From Pseudomonas rhodesiae (lineage in GTDB: Bacteria; Pseudomonadota; Gammaproteobacteria; Pseudomonadales; Pseudomonadaceae), in the NCBI RefSeq assembly GCF_007858255.1, contig NZ_VFEU01000006.1, positions 1 to 64,000 on the forward strand: DNA of 64,000 nucleotides. The letters are read 5' to 3'. The first letter of the stretch is position 1. Every line of letters begins with the position of its first letter. The notes beneath the pieces were generated by a model that had not been told where the DNA came from, did not search any database, and saw only the letters and a list, made by a program, of their open reading frames with translations. Shown here in pieces: positions 7,668 to 15,440 of this stretch. A program made the position numbers and the translations under genes.

Positions 7668-8540
7668 TCAACTCAGCAGCCCGGTGCTGACGGCCACAAT
7701 CAGGAACACCCCCAGCAGCGCGCGGTAGATCACGAAGGGCCAGGTGGAGAACCGCTCCAGGAATTTCATCAGGCCCCAGATCGCGAAGAAGGCCGAGACA
7801 CTGGCCACCACCAGCCCGAACAGTAAATGCGGCCAGGCATGGGCAGGCAGCTCGGCGTGCAGCAGCACCCACAGCTCCTTCAACCCCGCCAGGGCGATGG
7901 CCGGCAGGCCCAGCAGGAAGGAAAAGCGCGCAGCTTCTTCGCGTTTGAAGTTGAGGAACAGCGCCGCAGTGAGGGTCGAGCCGGAACGCGATACGCCCGG
8001 AATCAACGCGCCAATCTGCGCGACACCGACGATCAGCGCATCCCGCAGGCGCATCTGGCTGACCTCACGGGTATGCCGGGCTCGCAGCTCGGCCGCCGCC
8101 AGTAGCACCGCCATCACCACACAGGAAATCCCGATCACCATCAGTCCGCGCAGCGGCGAGTTGCAGGCGTTCAGGGTCGAGGACAACGCCAGTCCGGCGA
8201 TGCAGATCGGCACCGTCGCCAGCACAATCGCCACCGCCAGCTTGAACCACGGGCTGTCGTAGTCGCCCTGGCGTACTGCGCCGATGCTGCCGCTGACCAC
8301 CTGGCGCACATCGCGCCAGAAGTAGCTGACCACTGCCGCCAGCGCCGCCAACTGCATGGCGGCGGAGAACGCCGAGCCGGGGTCTTGCCAGCCGAGCAGG
8401 GCGGGTACCACGCGCATATGGGCCGTGGAGGACACCGGCAGCAGCTCGGTAATGCCCTGGATCACGCCCAGGATGAAAATCTGCAGGTAATCCAGGGAGG
8501 CGAAGCCCACATCCAGGCCGGCGGTACAGACGTTGGTCAA
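7668..8540 (-). CDS. uppP: Undecaprenyl-diphosphatase
   Basis: 290 aa polytopic inner-membrane phosphatase that recycles undecaprenyl pyrophosphate, the lipid carrier of peptidoglycan precursors; overexpression confers bacitracin resistance. The family motifs are present: GVIQGITELLPVSSTAH near the N-terminus (usual form TEFLPVSSTGH) and PGVSRSGSTL in the middle. TTG at 8540 preceded by AAGGA is the likely start; a GTG at 8510 is an alternative that would give the more usual length of about 280 aa. It is probably an accessory paralogue, standing alone and divergent from a GNAT gene. Confidence 0.9.
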   Translation of the reverse strand: MTNVCTAGLDVGFASLDYLQIFILGVIQGITELLPVSSTAHMRVVPALLGWQDPGSAFSAAMQLAALAAVVSYFWRDVRQVVSGSIGAVRQGDYDSPWFKLAVAIVLATVPICIAGLALSSTLNACNSPLRGLMVIGISCVVMAVLLAAAELRARHTREVSQMRLRDALIVGVAQIGALIPGVSRSGSTLTAALFLNFKREEAARFSFLLGLPAIALAGLKELWVLLHAELPAHAWPHLLFGLVVASVSAFFAIWGLMKFLERFSTWPFVIYRALLGVFLIVAVSTGLLS

Positions 8541-8717
8541 AGTGCGTGTCCTTGAAAAAGTGGCGAACCGGCGAAGTCTATTCGAAATGTTTCAAGAATT
8601 TGGCCGAGGCCATGGCTAACTGCGATCCGTTCAGCCAGCAGAAAGGTTCGCCGCGCGCTTGGCCCCTGCCGGGGTTTTGTGAACAATGGCGCCCTGTTTT
8701 TTCTGACTGAGCGCCCT

Positions 8718-9224
8718 ATGCCTGAAACCACCGTGGAATTGATCCAGACCGGCCCCGAAGAGGCCGAGTTGATCCGCAATCTCTACCAGTACTACGCCTA
8801 CGAGTCGTCGGACTGGGAGCAGGAAGATGTCGAGGCCGATGGCCGTTTTTACATTCACGACGAACACTTGGCCCGCTATTGGCAAGATCCGCGTTGGAGC
8901 GCCAACCTGCTGTTGGTGGACGGCTATATCGCCGGCTTCCTGCTGATCGAAGACAGCGAGCTGCCCGGCATCGACGCGCTGGAGCTGGCTGACCTGTTTA
9001 TTCTCAAGCGCTACCGCCGCAAAGGCATCGGCCGCGCCATTGCCAACCAGGTGCTCTGCAGCGGCCAGACAAATTGGCTGGTGCGCTTTTATGATCAGGA
9101 TGAAGTGTCACAGGCGTTCTGGCGCACGGTGCTGGATAACCTGCCACGCCCAGTGCAGATGCTTGAGCTGGATGACGACCCGCAACTGCTGAGCTTTTTG
9201 ATTACCCGAGCGGCGCTGCATTAA
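8718..9224 (+). CDS. GNAT-family N-acetyltransferase
   Basis: 168 aa from ATG 8718. It has the GNAT core: LLVDGYIAGFLLIED (beta strands 2-4), LADLFILKRYRRKGIGRAIANQV with the acetyl-CoA pyrophosphate loop RRKGIG, and the late strand NWLVRFYDQDEVSQAFWRTV. It transfers acetyl from acetyl-CoA to an unidentified amine in the cytoplasm. Its last 23 bases overlap the 3' end of the convergent regulator gene. Confidence 0.85.
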   Translation: MPETTVELIQTGPEEAELIRNLYQYYAYESSDWEQEDVEADGRFYIHDEHLARYWQDPRWSANLLLVDGYIAGFLLIEDSELPGIDALELADLFILKRYRRKGIGRAIANQVLCSGQTNWLVRFYDQDEVSQAFWRTVLDNLPRPVQMLELDDDPQLLSFLITRAALH

Positions 9225-10146
9225 ACGCCTGTTGCATCGCCTGGGGCGGCTGGCCGAACGCCCGTAGAAACGCCTGGCGCATGCGCTCGCGATCACCGAA
9301 ACCGGTCTCGCGGGCCACCACTTCCACCGGGTGCCGGCTGGTTTCCATCAGTGCCCGCGCGGCTTCCACCCGCAGGGCTTCGATGGCCTTGGCCGGGGTT
9401 TGCCCGGTTTCCTCGCGGAACACTCGGCTGAACTGGCGCGGGCTCAACCGCGCCACATCGGCCAATGCCTCCACGGAGAGGTCATGGGTCAGGTTCTCGC
9501 GGGCGTAGGCCAGGGCCAACTGCACGCGGTCGGATTTGGGGTCCAGTTCCAGCAGCGCCGACAGTTGCGACTGCTCGCTGCCACGGCGCTGGGCGATCAC
9601 CAGTTTGCGTGCGATGCGCCGGGCGAGGTCGCTGCCCAAGTCGTTTTCCACCATGGCCAAGGCCATGTCGACGCCAGCGCTCATGCCGGCGCCGGTCCAG
9701 ACCTGGCCGTCCACCACAAACAGTTTGTCGTCTTCCAGGCGGATGTCCGGGTAGCGCTTGCGAAAGGCCGGCGCGTGAATCCAGTGGGTGGTGGTGCGCT
9801 TGCCCGCCAGCAGGCCGGCCTCGGCCAGCACGAAGATGCCCATGCACAGCGAGGCCACGCGTCGTGATTGCGCGGACGCGGCCTTGACCATGTCCAGCAG
9901 GTTGGCTTCCGGCAGGCGGAATTCCAGGTAACCGCTGACGATCAGCGTGTCGTAGCCCTGGGGGCGAATCGGCGAGGTGTTCACCGAAAAGCCCTGGGAC
10001 GTCATCACCGCGCCGCCGCTTTCCGATACCAAGTGAAACTCATAGGCCGGCTCGCCGCGCAGCAGGTTCGCGCACTCGAACACCGAACCCAGGCTGAGGC
10101 TCAGGGACTGGAAGTTCGGGTAAACCATCAGCGCAACGCTGTGCAT
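9202..10146 (-). CDS. GlxA-type regulator (DJ-1/PfpI domain plus AraC HTH)
   Basis: 314 aa. The N-terminal DJ-1/PfpI-like domain (MHSVALMVYPNFQSLSLS, then RVASLCMGIFVLAEAGLL with the nucleophile-elbow cysteine) is followed by an AraC-type double helix-turn-helix (LSVEALADVARLSPRQFSRVF; HPVEVVARETGFGDRERMRQAF). This is the architecture of GlxA/ArgR/CdhR/GbdR-like activators. The ATG at 10146 has GGAG at 7 nt, whereas the ATG at 10152 is only 1 nt from it, so 10146 is chosen. The effector is unknown. It is divergent from nemR. Confidence 0.87.
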   Translation of the reverse strand: MHSVALMVYPNFQSLSLSLGSVFECANLLRGEPAYEFHLVSESGGAVMTSQGFSVNTSPIRPQGYDTLIVSGYLEFRLPEANLLDMVKAASAQSRRVASLCMGIFVLAEAGLLAGKRTTTHWIHAPAFRKRYPDIRLEDDKLFVVDGQVWTGAGMSAGVDMALAMVENDLGSDLARRIARKLVIAQRRGSEQSQLSALLELDPKSDRVQLALAYARENLTHDLSVEALADVARLSPRQFSRVFREETGQTPAKAIEALRVEAARALMETSRHPVEVVARETGFGDRERMRQAFLRAFGQPPQAMQQAFNAAPLG

Positions 10147-10287
10147 CGTCATTCTCCAAGGGGCGCGGGAGGGGGGATTGTCGGCGTGTACCGGGTAAAC
10201 GGCAACTGGCGTGGACGGCATGTCCGGAATCCTTGCGGATCTGACATTGTGGGCATCCGGCCTGCCTCCTACCATGGCTCCACGCAC

Positions 10288-10302
10288 TAGACGACTGGTC
10301 TA
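10288..10302. promoter_or_regulatory. Probable NemR operator
   Basis: TAGAC (10288-10292) and GTCTA (10298-10302) form an inverted repeat with a 5-nt spacer, 17 nt before the nemR start. Its position suits autorepression by the TetR-type protein encoded next to it, and it resembles the TAGACC/GGTCTA-type palindrome I associate with nemRA of E. coli. Confidence 0.6.
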
Positions 10303-10319
10303 ATCGGCAGGAGTGAAGC

Positions 10320-10949
10320 ATGAGCAACCCTAGTAAAGACGCACGCCAGACGATTCTGCAAACCGCGCAAGCGATTGTCGGGCGCAAGGGTTTTTCCGCG
10401 GTTGGGCTGACCGAAATCCTGCAGGCCGCCGATGTGCCCAAAGGCTCGTTCTATCACTACTTCGATTCCAAGGACGCGTTCGGCGTGGTGTTGCTCGACA
10501 CCTACTTCGACCATTACGTACGGGGCATGCAGCAACTGTTCGACCAGCCGGGGCTGAGCCAGCACGCCAAGTTGATGCGTTATTGGCAAGCCTGGATCGA
10601 CAACCAGACCGGCTGCACCGATGCGGGCAAATGCCTTGCCGTCAAACTCGGTGCCGAGGTGTCAGACCTTTCAGAGCCGATGCGTCTGGCGTTGCAACGC
10701 GGTACGTCGCGCACCATCGATTTACTCGGGATGGCGCTGCAACGTGGCATCGACGACGGCTCCCTCAGCTTTACGCAGCACCCTACGCACCTGGCCCAGC
10801 GTCTTTATGCGTTGTGGTTGGGCAGCAGCGTCATGAGCAAAATCACCCGTACATCGGCGCCGTTCGACGCGGCGCTCGGGTTGACCCAGCACCTGTTGGG
10901 CGGCCCCGAACACACTGACATTCACACCGATCGAGGCACTGGAAAATGA
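10320..10949 (+). CDS. nemR: TetR-family electrophile/HOCl sensor NemR
   Basis: 209 aa. The N-terminal TetR HTH (GFSAVGLTEILQAADVPKGSFYHYF) and the ligand domain match E. coli NemR closely, including the segment around its redox cysteine: GKCLAVKLGAEVSDLSE, with Cys105 here at the place of the regulatory Cys106. A second E. coli cysteine in that segment is Ser115 here. NemR represses until hypochlorite, methylglyoxal or quinones modify it. It is first in an operon with a DJ-1 protein (ATGA overlap) and NemA, the same toolkit as nemRA-gloA. Confidence 0.88.
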   Translation: MSNPSKDARQTILQTAQAIVGRKGFSAVGLTEILQAADVPKGSFYHYFDSKDAFGVVLLDTYFDHYVRGMQQLFDQPGLSQHAKLMRYWQAWIDNQTGCTDAGKCLAVKLGAEVSDLSEPMRLALQRGTSRTIDLLGMALQRGIDDGSLSFTQHPTHLAQRLYALWLGSSVMSKITRTSAPFDAALGLTQHLLGGPEHTDIHTDRGTGK

Positions 10950-11623
10950 AAGTATTAATGGTACTGACCTCTCACGACCAGCTCGGCGATACCGGGCGCA
11001 AGACTGGCTTCTGGCTCGAAGAGTTTGCCGCGCCGTATTACGTGTTCAAGGACGCCGGCGCCGAGCTGGTGCTGGCATCCCCAGCCGGTGGCCAGCCGCC
11101 GCTGGACCCGGTCAGCGATGCGCCGGATGCGCAAACCGAGCAGACGCGCCGCTTCGCCGCCGACCCGGCCGCGCAACAGGCGCTGGCCAATACGGTCAAG
11201 CTGGATTCGGTGAACGCCGCCGATTTCGACACGGTGTTCTACCCAGGCGGCCACGGCCCGTTGTGGGACCTGGCGGAGTCGCCGACCTCCATCGCACTGA
11301 TCGAGGCCTTCGAGCGCGCCGGCAAGCCCATCGGTTTTGTCTGCCATGCACCGGGTGCGCTGCGCCACGTCAAAGCGGTCAATGGCGAGCCGCTGGTCAA
11401 GGGCCGTCGCGTCACCGGTTTCTCCAACTCCGAAGAAGCTGCCGTGGGCCTGACCGAAGTGGTGCCGTTCTTGATTGAAGATGAGTTCAAGAAGCTCGGC
11501 GGCCACTACCAGAAGGGCGCCGACTGGTCGTCCTTCGTGCTTGAGGACGGGCTGTTGATTACCGGCCAGAACCCGGCCAGCTCCGCCGATGTGGCCAAGG
11601 CCCTGCTGAAACTCACCGCTTAA
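10946..11623 (+). CDS. DJ-1/PfpI-family protein, glyoxalase III-like
   Basis: 225 aa, Class I glutamine-amidotransferase-like fold. The nucleophile elbow PIGFVCHAPGAL places Cys133-His134, with FYPGGHGPLWDL before it and an acidic residue near position 25 (GFWLEEF), as in Hsp31/HchA-type glutathione-independent glyoxalases that turn methylglyoxal into lactate. It starts inside the nemR stop codon (ATGA), so the two are translationally coupled. In E. coli the nemRA operon reads into gloA; here a different glyoxalase fold takes that place. A chaperone or deglycase role is possible. Confidence 0.85.
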   Translation: MKVLMVLTSHDQLGDTGRKTGFWLEEFAAPYYVFKDAGAELVLASPAGGQPPLDPVSDAPDAQTEQTRRFAADPAAQQALANTVKLDSVNAADFDTVFYPGGHGPLWDLAESPTSIALIEAFERAGKPIGFVCHAPGALRHVKAVNGEPLVKGRRVTGFSNSEEAAVGLTEVVPFLIEDEFKKLGGHYQKGADWSSFVLEDGLLITGQNPASSADVAKALLKLTA

Positions 11624-11645
11624 GTTAACCCCCCCGCGCTGTATT

Positions 11646-11673
11646 CATTGGCGACTCCAACGAGTCGCCAATG
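11646..11673. promoter_or_regulatory. Perfect intercistronic hairpin between the DJ-1 gene and nemA
   Basis: CATTGGCGACT (11646-11656) and AGTCGCCAATG (11663-11673) give an 11-bp perfect stem with a 6-nt loop, 32 nt before the nemA start. No T-tract follows, so it is more likely an mRNA processing or stability element than a terminator. Confidence 0.6.
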
Positions 11674-11704
11674 CTTCTGCTCGCCTCGAATTTGGAATAT
11701 CGCA

Positions 11705-12829
11705 ATGACTGACAGTCTCTTGAACACCCCGGTAAAACTCGGGCATCACACCTTGAACAACCGCGTCGTGCTGCCACCCCTGACCCGCCAGCGCAGCGCG
11801 CAACCGGGCGATATCCCTACCGCGCTGATGGCTGAGTATTACCGCCAGCGTGCCAGCGCCGGCTTTATGGTCAGCGAAGGCACCCAGATCGAACCGCGCG
11901 GCCAGGGCTATGCCTGGACGCCGGGTATCTACTCACCGGCCCAGATCGATGGCTGGCGCAAAGTCACCGACGCGGTGCACGCCGACGGCGGGGTGATCTT
12001 TGCCCAGCTGTGGCATGTGGGCCGCGTATCCCATAACGCCTTGCAACCGGACGGTGCGGCACCGGTGGCACCCTCCGCGCTCCCGGCCTTGCAGGCCAAA
12101 GCCTTTATCCAGACCGGCCCGGGCGTCGGCGAGCTGAAGCAACCGCCGGTGCCGCGCGCCTTGAGCGCGCTGGAAATCGAAGAATTAGTCGCACAGTACG
12201 CCCAAGCGGCCCGCAATGCGCTGGACGCCGGCTTCGACGGCGTGGAGATCCACTCGGCCAACGGTTACCTGGTCAACCAGTTCATCTCGGCCCATTCCAA
12301 CACCCGCGACGACCAATACGGCGGCTCGCTGCACAACCGCCTGCGCTTCCTGCGCGAGATTGTCGAAGCGGTGTGCAAAGTGGTCGGCCCGGAACGCCTG
12401 GGCGTGCGTTTTTCGCCGCTGTTCAGCGGCACCGATCAGGACCGCGTGTACATCGGCCTGGTAGAAGAAGACCCCCATCACACCTACATCGAAGCGATCA
12501 AGGTGCTGGAAGAATCCGGGATTGCCTATGTGTCCATCGCCGAAGCCGACTGGGACAACGCGCCGGACCTGCCCGACACCTTCCGCGAAGCGGTACGCAG
12601 CACCTTCAGCGGCCGCATCATCTACGCCGGGCGCTACACCGCCGAACGCGGCGAGCGTCTGGTGCAGGCGGGGTTGGCGGATTTGATCGCGTTCGGACGG
12701 CCTTTTATCGCCAATCCGGACCTGCCCCAGCGCCTGTTCAATGGCTGGCCGTTGAATCCGCTGCGGGAAGAGGGGATGTACGGTGGCGGTGAGGCGGGCT
12801 ATATCGACTATCCCACCTATTCCGAATAA
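11705..12829 (+). CDS. nemA: Old yellow enzyme / N-ethylmaleimide reductase
   Basis: 374 aa from ATG 11705; the upstream extension runs through the hairpin. FMN-dependent ene-reductase that reduces activated C=C bonds, quinones and nitro-compounds with NADPH. It shows the OYE start (LNTPVKLGHHTLNNRVVLPPLTR), the substrate-binding His-x-x-Asn in GVEIHSANGYLVNQF, the following DDQYGGSLHNRLRFL and the phosphate-binding FGRPFIANPDLP. As the third gene behind nemR it would clear the electrophiles that inactivate the repressor. Confidence 0.92.
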   Translation: MTDSLLNTPVKLGHHTLNNRVVLPPLTRQRSAQPGDIPTALMAEYYRQRASAGFMVSEGTQIEPRGQGYAWTPGIYSPAQIDGWRKVTDAVHADGGVIFAQLWHVGRVSHNALQPDGAAPVAPSALPALQAKAFIQTGPGVGELKQPPVPRALSALEIEELVAQYAQAARNALDAGFDGVEIHSANGYLVNQFISAHSNTRDDQYGGSLHNRLRFLREIVEAVCKVVGPERLGVRFSPLFSGTDQDRVYIGLVEEDPHHTYIEAIKVLEESGIAYVSIAEADWDNAPDLPDTFREAVRSTFSGRIIYAGRYTAERGERLVQAGLADLIAFGRPFIANPDLPQRLFNGWPLNPLREEGMYGGGEAGYIDYPTYSE

Positions 12830-12841
12830 TCACGCAATCAA

Positions 12842-12931
12842 TGTGGGAGGGGGCTTGCCCCCGATAGCGGTAGGACAGTCACAGCATCATTGACTGACCC
12901 AACTCTATCGGGAGCAAGCCCCCTGCCACAT
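12842..12931. repeat. REPIN
   Basis: Inverted REP pair in the gap between the convergent nemA and quinone oxidoreductase genes. The right arm reads GGGAGCAAGCCCCCTGCCACA, with two changes. Confidence 0.8.
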
Positions 12932-12951
12932 TGGTTTGTAGTGTTTTTGAA

Positions 12952-13950
12952 TCAGGCGACCTGCAACACAATCTTGCCGATATGATCGCCGCCTTCCATC
13001 CGCGCATGGGCCTGGGCGGCGTCGGTGTAGGGGTAGACCTTGTCGATGATCGGCAGGCAGCGCCCGGCGGTGAGGACCGGCCAGATGTACTCGCGCAGTT
13101 GCTCGGCGATGGCGGCTTTTTCCGCGCCGGTGCGCGCGCGCAGCAGGGAACCGGTGATCACCGCGCGTTTGGCGAGGATGCTCAGCAGGTCCACGTCATG
13201 GGCCTTGCCGCCGCCGAGGAAGCCGAGCATCACCAGGTGCCCGTCCATGGCCAGGGACTTGAGGTTATTGTTCAGGTACGAGGCGCCCATGATGTCGAGG
13301 ATCACATCTACGCCATGGCCGTCGGTCTGTTGGGCGATGACATCGGCGAAGTCCTGCTCGCGGTAATTGATCGGTTCGGCGCCGAGTTTGGCGATGGCCG
13401 CGCATTTGTCGGCGCTGCCGGCGGTAGCGAACGCCTGGATGCCAAACTCGCGGCACAGCATCAGCGCGGTGGTGCCGATACCGCTGGTGCCGCCGTGGAT
13501 CAGCACGCGCTGGCCGGTATGTGCATCGCCCAGGCCGAACAGGTTGGCCCAGACGGTGAAGAAGGTTTCAGGTACGGCGGCGGCCTGGATCCAGTCCATG
13601 CCTTCGGGGATCGGCAACGCCTGGCCGGCCGGAACCGCGCAGAACTGCGCATAACCGCCGCCGTTGGTCAGCGCGCAGACCTTGTCGCCGATGGCGTATT
13701 CGCTAACGCCGTCGCCCAGCGCCACCACTTCCCCAGCCACTTCCAGCCCGGGGATCGGGCTCATGCCCGGTTTCATCGGGTACTTGCCGGCGCGTTGCAG
13801 AGCGTCGGGGCGATTGACCCCGGCGGCGTGCACACGAATCAGAATCTCACCGGGGCCAGCCTCCGGCACCGCCGCCTGACGCGGTTGCAGCACCTCGGGG
13901 CCACCGGGGGTGGTGATTTCGATCAAGGTCATTTCTTTTGGGAGTGTCAT
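12952..13950 (-). CDS. NAD(P)H-quinone oxidoreductase, zeta-crystallin type
   Basis: 332 aa from ATG 13950. Zinc-free medium-chain dehydrogenase: GroES-like N-domain (PGEILIRVHAAGVNRPDALQRAGKYP, PGLEVAGEVVALGDGV) and Rossmann domain (RVLIHGGTSGIGTTALMLCREFG with the AxxGxxG-type loop). It lacks the structural zinc cysteines. The family (QorA, PIG3) reduces quinones by one or two electrons. The longer reading to 14199 is out of the family and overlaps the divergent DoxX gene. Confidence 0.88.
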   Translation of the reverse strand: MTLPKEMTLIEITTPGGPEVLQPRQAAVPEAGPGEILIRVHAAGVNRPDALQRAGKYPMKPGMSPIPGLEVAGEVVALGDGVSEYAIGDKVCALTNGGGYAQFCAVPAGQALPIPEGMDWIQAAAVPETFFTVWANLFGLGDAHTGQRVLIHGGTSGIGTTALMLCREFGIQAFATAGSADKCAAIAKLGAEPINYREQDFADVIAQQTDGHGVDVILDIMGASYLNNNLKSLAMDGHLVMLGFLGGGKAHDVDLLSILAKRAVITGSLLRARTGAEKAAIAEQLREYIWPVLTAGRCLPIIDKVYPYTDAAQAHARMEGGDHIGKIVLQVA

Positions 13951-14110
13951 TCGAACGTTCCTGCAGCGATGAGCGTATGAGGTGGGACCGCGCCAAGCGG
14001 CCGGCGGTTCAGCGCGCGACGGTGAGCAGGTCAGCACAAGGCTGCAAGCGTGGGTGTGCATCTGCCCGCACCATCGGTGGCACCAAGAGGCCAACGAACA
14101 GGAAGCATAT

Positions 14111-14497
14111 ATGAATGACGGCAAAAACCAGGACTTCGGGTTGCTCTTTTTGCGCGTGAGCGGGGCGCTGTTTCTGCTGTGGGTGCATGGTTTGCCCAAG
14201 GTGCTGCACTACAGCGAACAACTGACGCTTATCGAAGACCCGTTCCACCTCGGTGCCCACGTGACCCTCGGGCTGGCGATTTTCGCCGAGGTACTGTGCC
14301 CGCTGCTGATCGTGGCCGGGGTGCTGGTGCGTCTGGCGTGCCTGCCGATCATTGCCGTTTTGGTGATCGCCATGCTGGTGGTGCATCCGGAGTGGACGCT
14401 ATTGGAGGGCCAATTCGGCTGGCTGCTGCTGATCATCTTCACCAGTCTTCTGATCGCCGGGCCTGGGCGGTTGGTGGTGGGCCAGCGTTTCTCTTGA
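14111..14497 (+). CDS. DoxX-family membrane protein
   Basis: 128 aa from ATG 14111, with four hydrophobic segments (LLFLRVSGALFLLWVHGLPK; THVTLG-type helix LGAHVTLGLAIFAEVLCPLL; VRLACLPIIAVLVIAMLVVH; LLLIIFTSLLIAGPGRL). DoxX-like small proteins sit in the inner membrane and are often linked to redox stress or thiosulfate:quinone chemistry; their biochemical role is mostly unknown. It is divergent from the quinone oxidoreductase. Confidence 0.85.
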   Translation: MNDGKNQDFGLLFLRVSGALFLLWVHGLPKVLHYSEQLTLIEDPFHLGAHVTLGLAIFAEVLCPLLIVAGVLVRLACLPIIAVLVIAMLVVHPEWTLLEGQFGWLLLIIFTSLLIAGPGRLVVGQRFS

Positions 14498-14499
14498 GC

Positions 14500-14524
14500 A
14501 AAAAAAGGCCGGGCAAGCCCGGCC
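14500..14524 (-). terminator. Intrinsic terminator of the aryl esterase gene
   Basis: GGCCGGGC/GCCCGGCC (14507-14524) forms a strong GC hairpin, and on the minus strand it is followed by seven T residues (14506-14500). It serves the leftward esterase gene that ends at 14541. On the plus strand only AAAAC follows, so it is weak for doxX. Confidence 0.85.
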
Positions 14525-14540
14525 AAAACGAGAGGGTGTT

Positions 14541-15359
14541 TCAGCGGCTCAGGAACGCCAGCAGGTCTTCATTGAGTGCCTGGGCGTGGGTCACGGCAAA
14601 ACCGTGGGGGGCGTCTTTGTACACCTTCAGCTCGGCGCCCTTGATCATCTCGGCGGCCACCTTGCCGGTGGTTTCGAACGGCACGATCTGGTCACCGTCG
14701 CCGTGGATCACCAGGGTCGGTACATCGACCTTGGCCATGTCTGCGCGGAAGTCGGTTTGCGAGAACGCGCTGACGCAGTCCACGGTCGACTTGAGGGACG
14801 CCAGCATGGCGATCTGCAGGGTCTGCGACAGCACGCCTTCAGAGACGGTCTGGCCTTTGTTCAGGCCGAAGAACGGCGTGTTGAAGTCCGCGATAAATTG
14901 CGCGCGATCCTTGAGCAGGCCGGCCTTGATTCCGTCGAACACTTCAGCCGGCACGCCCTGCGGATAATCCGCAGCCTGGCCGAAAATCGGCGTGACCGCA
15001 CCCAGCAACACCAGGCCGGCAACCCGTGCGCTGCCGTGGCGCCCGATGTAGCGCGCTACGTCGCCGCCGCCCATGGAGAAACCGACCAGCGTCACGTCGC
15101 GCAGGTCCAGGTGTTCGATCAGTTGCGCGATGTCATCGGCGAAGGTGTTGTAGTCGTTGCCGGTCCACGGCTGGTCGGAGCGGCCGAAACCACGGCGGTC
15201 GAAGGCGATGGTGCGGTAGCCGCGACTGCTGAGGTATTCCATCTGGTATTCCCACATATCGGCATCCAGTGGCCAGCCATGGCTGAACAACACGGGCTTA
15301 CCGCTGCCCCAATCCTTGTAGTAGATCTGGGTACCGTCTTTGGCAACGAATGTGCTCAT
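14541..15359 (-). CDS. Aryl esterase / cofactor-free perhydrolase (PFE type)
   Basis: 272 aa, an alpha/beta hydrolase almost collinear from memory with the P. fluorescens aryl esterase PFE (EstF1), which also shows perhydrolase/haloperoxidase activity. The nucleophile is Ser95 in GFSMGGGD, with the acid in HGDGDQIVPF and the histidine in APHGFAVTH; the oxyanion region is FSHGWPLDADMW. Cytoplasmic, with no signal peptide. It lies 81 bp behind the porin gene on the same strand and ends at a strong terminator. Its physiological substrate is not settled. Confidence 0.92.
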   Translation of the reverse strand: MSTFVAKDGTQIYYKDWGSGKPVLFSHGWPLDADMWEYQMEYLSSRGYRTIAFDRRGFGRSDQPWTGNDYNTFADDIAQLIEHLDLRDVTLVGFSMGGGDVARYIGRHGSARVAGLVLLGAVTPIFGQAADYPQGVPAEVFDGIKAGLLKDRAQFIADFNTPFFGLNKGQTVSEGVLSQTLQIAMLASLKSTVDCVSAFSQTDFRADMAKVDVPTLVIHGDGDQIVPFETTGKVAAEMIKGAELKVYKDAPHGFAVTHAQALNEDLLAFLSR

Positions 15360-15440
15360 GGAAAACTCCTGGGTGGGTGAAAACCGTCACTATTGGGGTA
15401 AAGCGAATGGGCGGCTTGTACGCCTGTGCTTGCTTGAGGG

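Noticed and set aside
7450..7728. 92-codon open frame on the plus strand
   Set aside because: It crosses a terminator and a REP palindrome and overlaps the uppP end; no domain and no plausible start.
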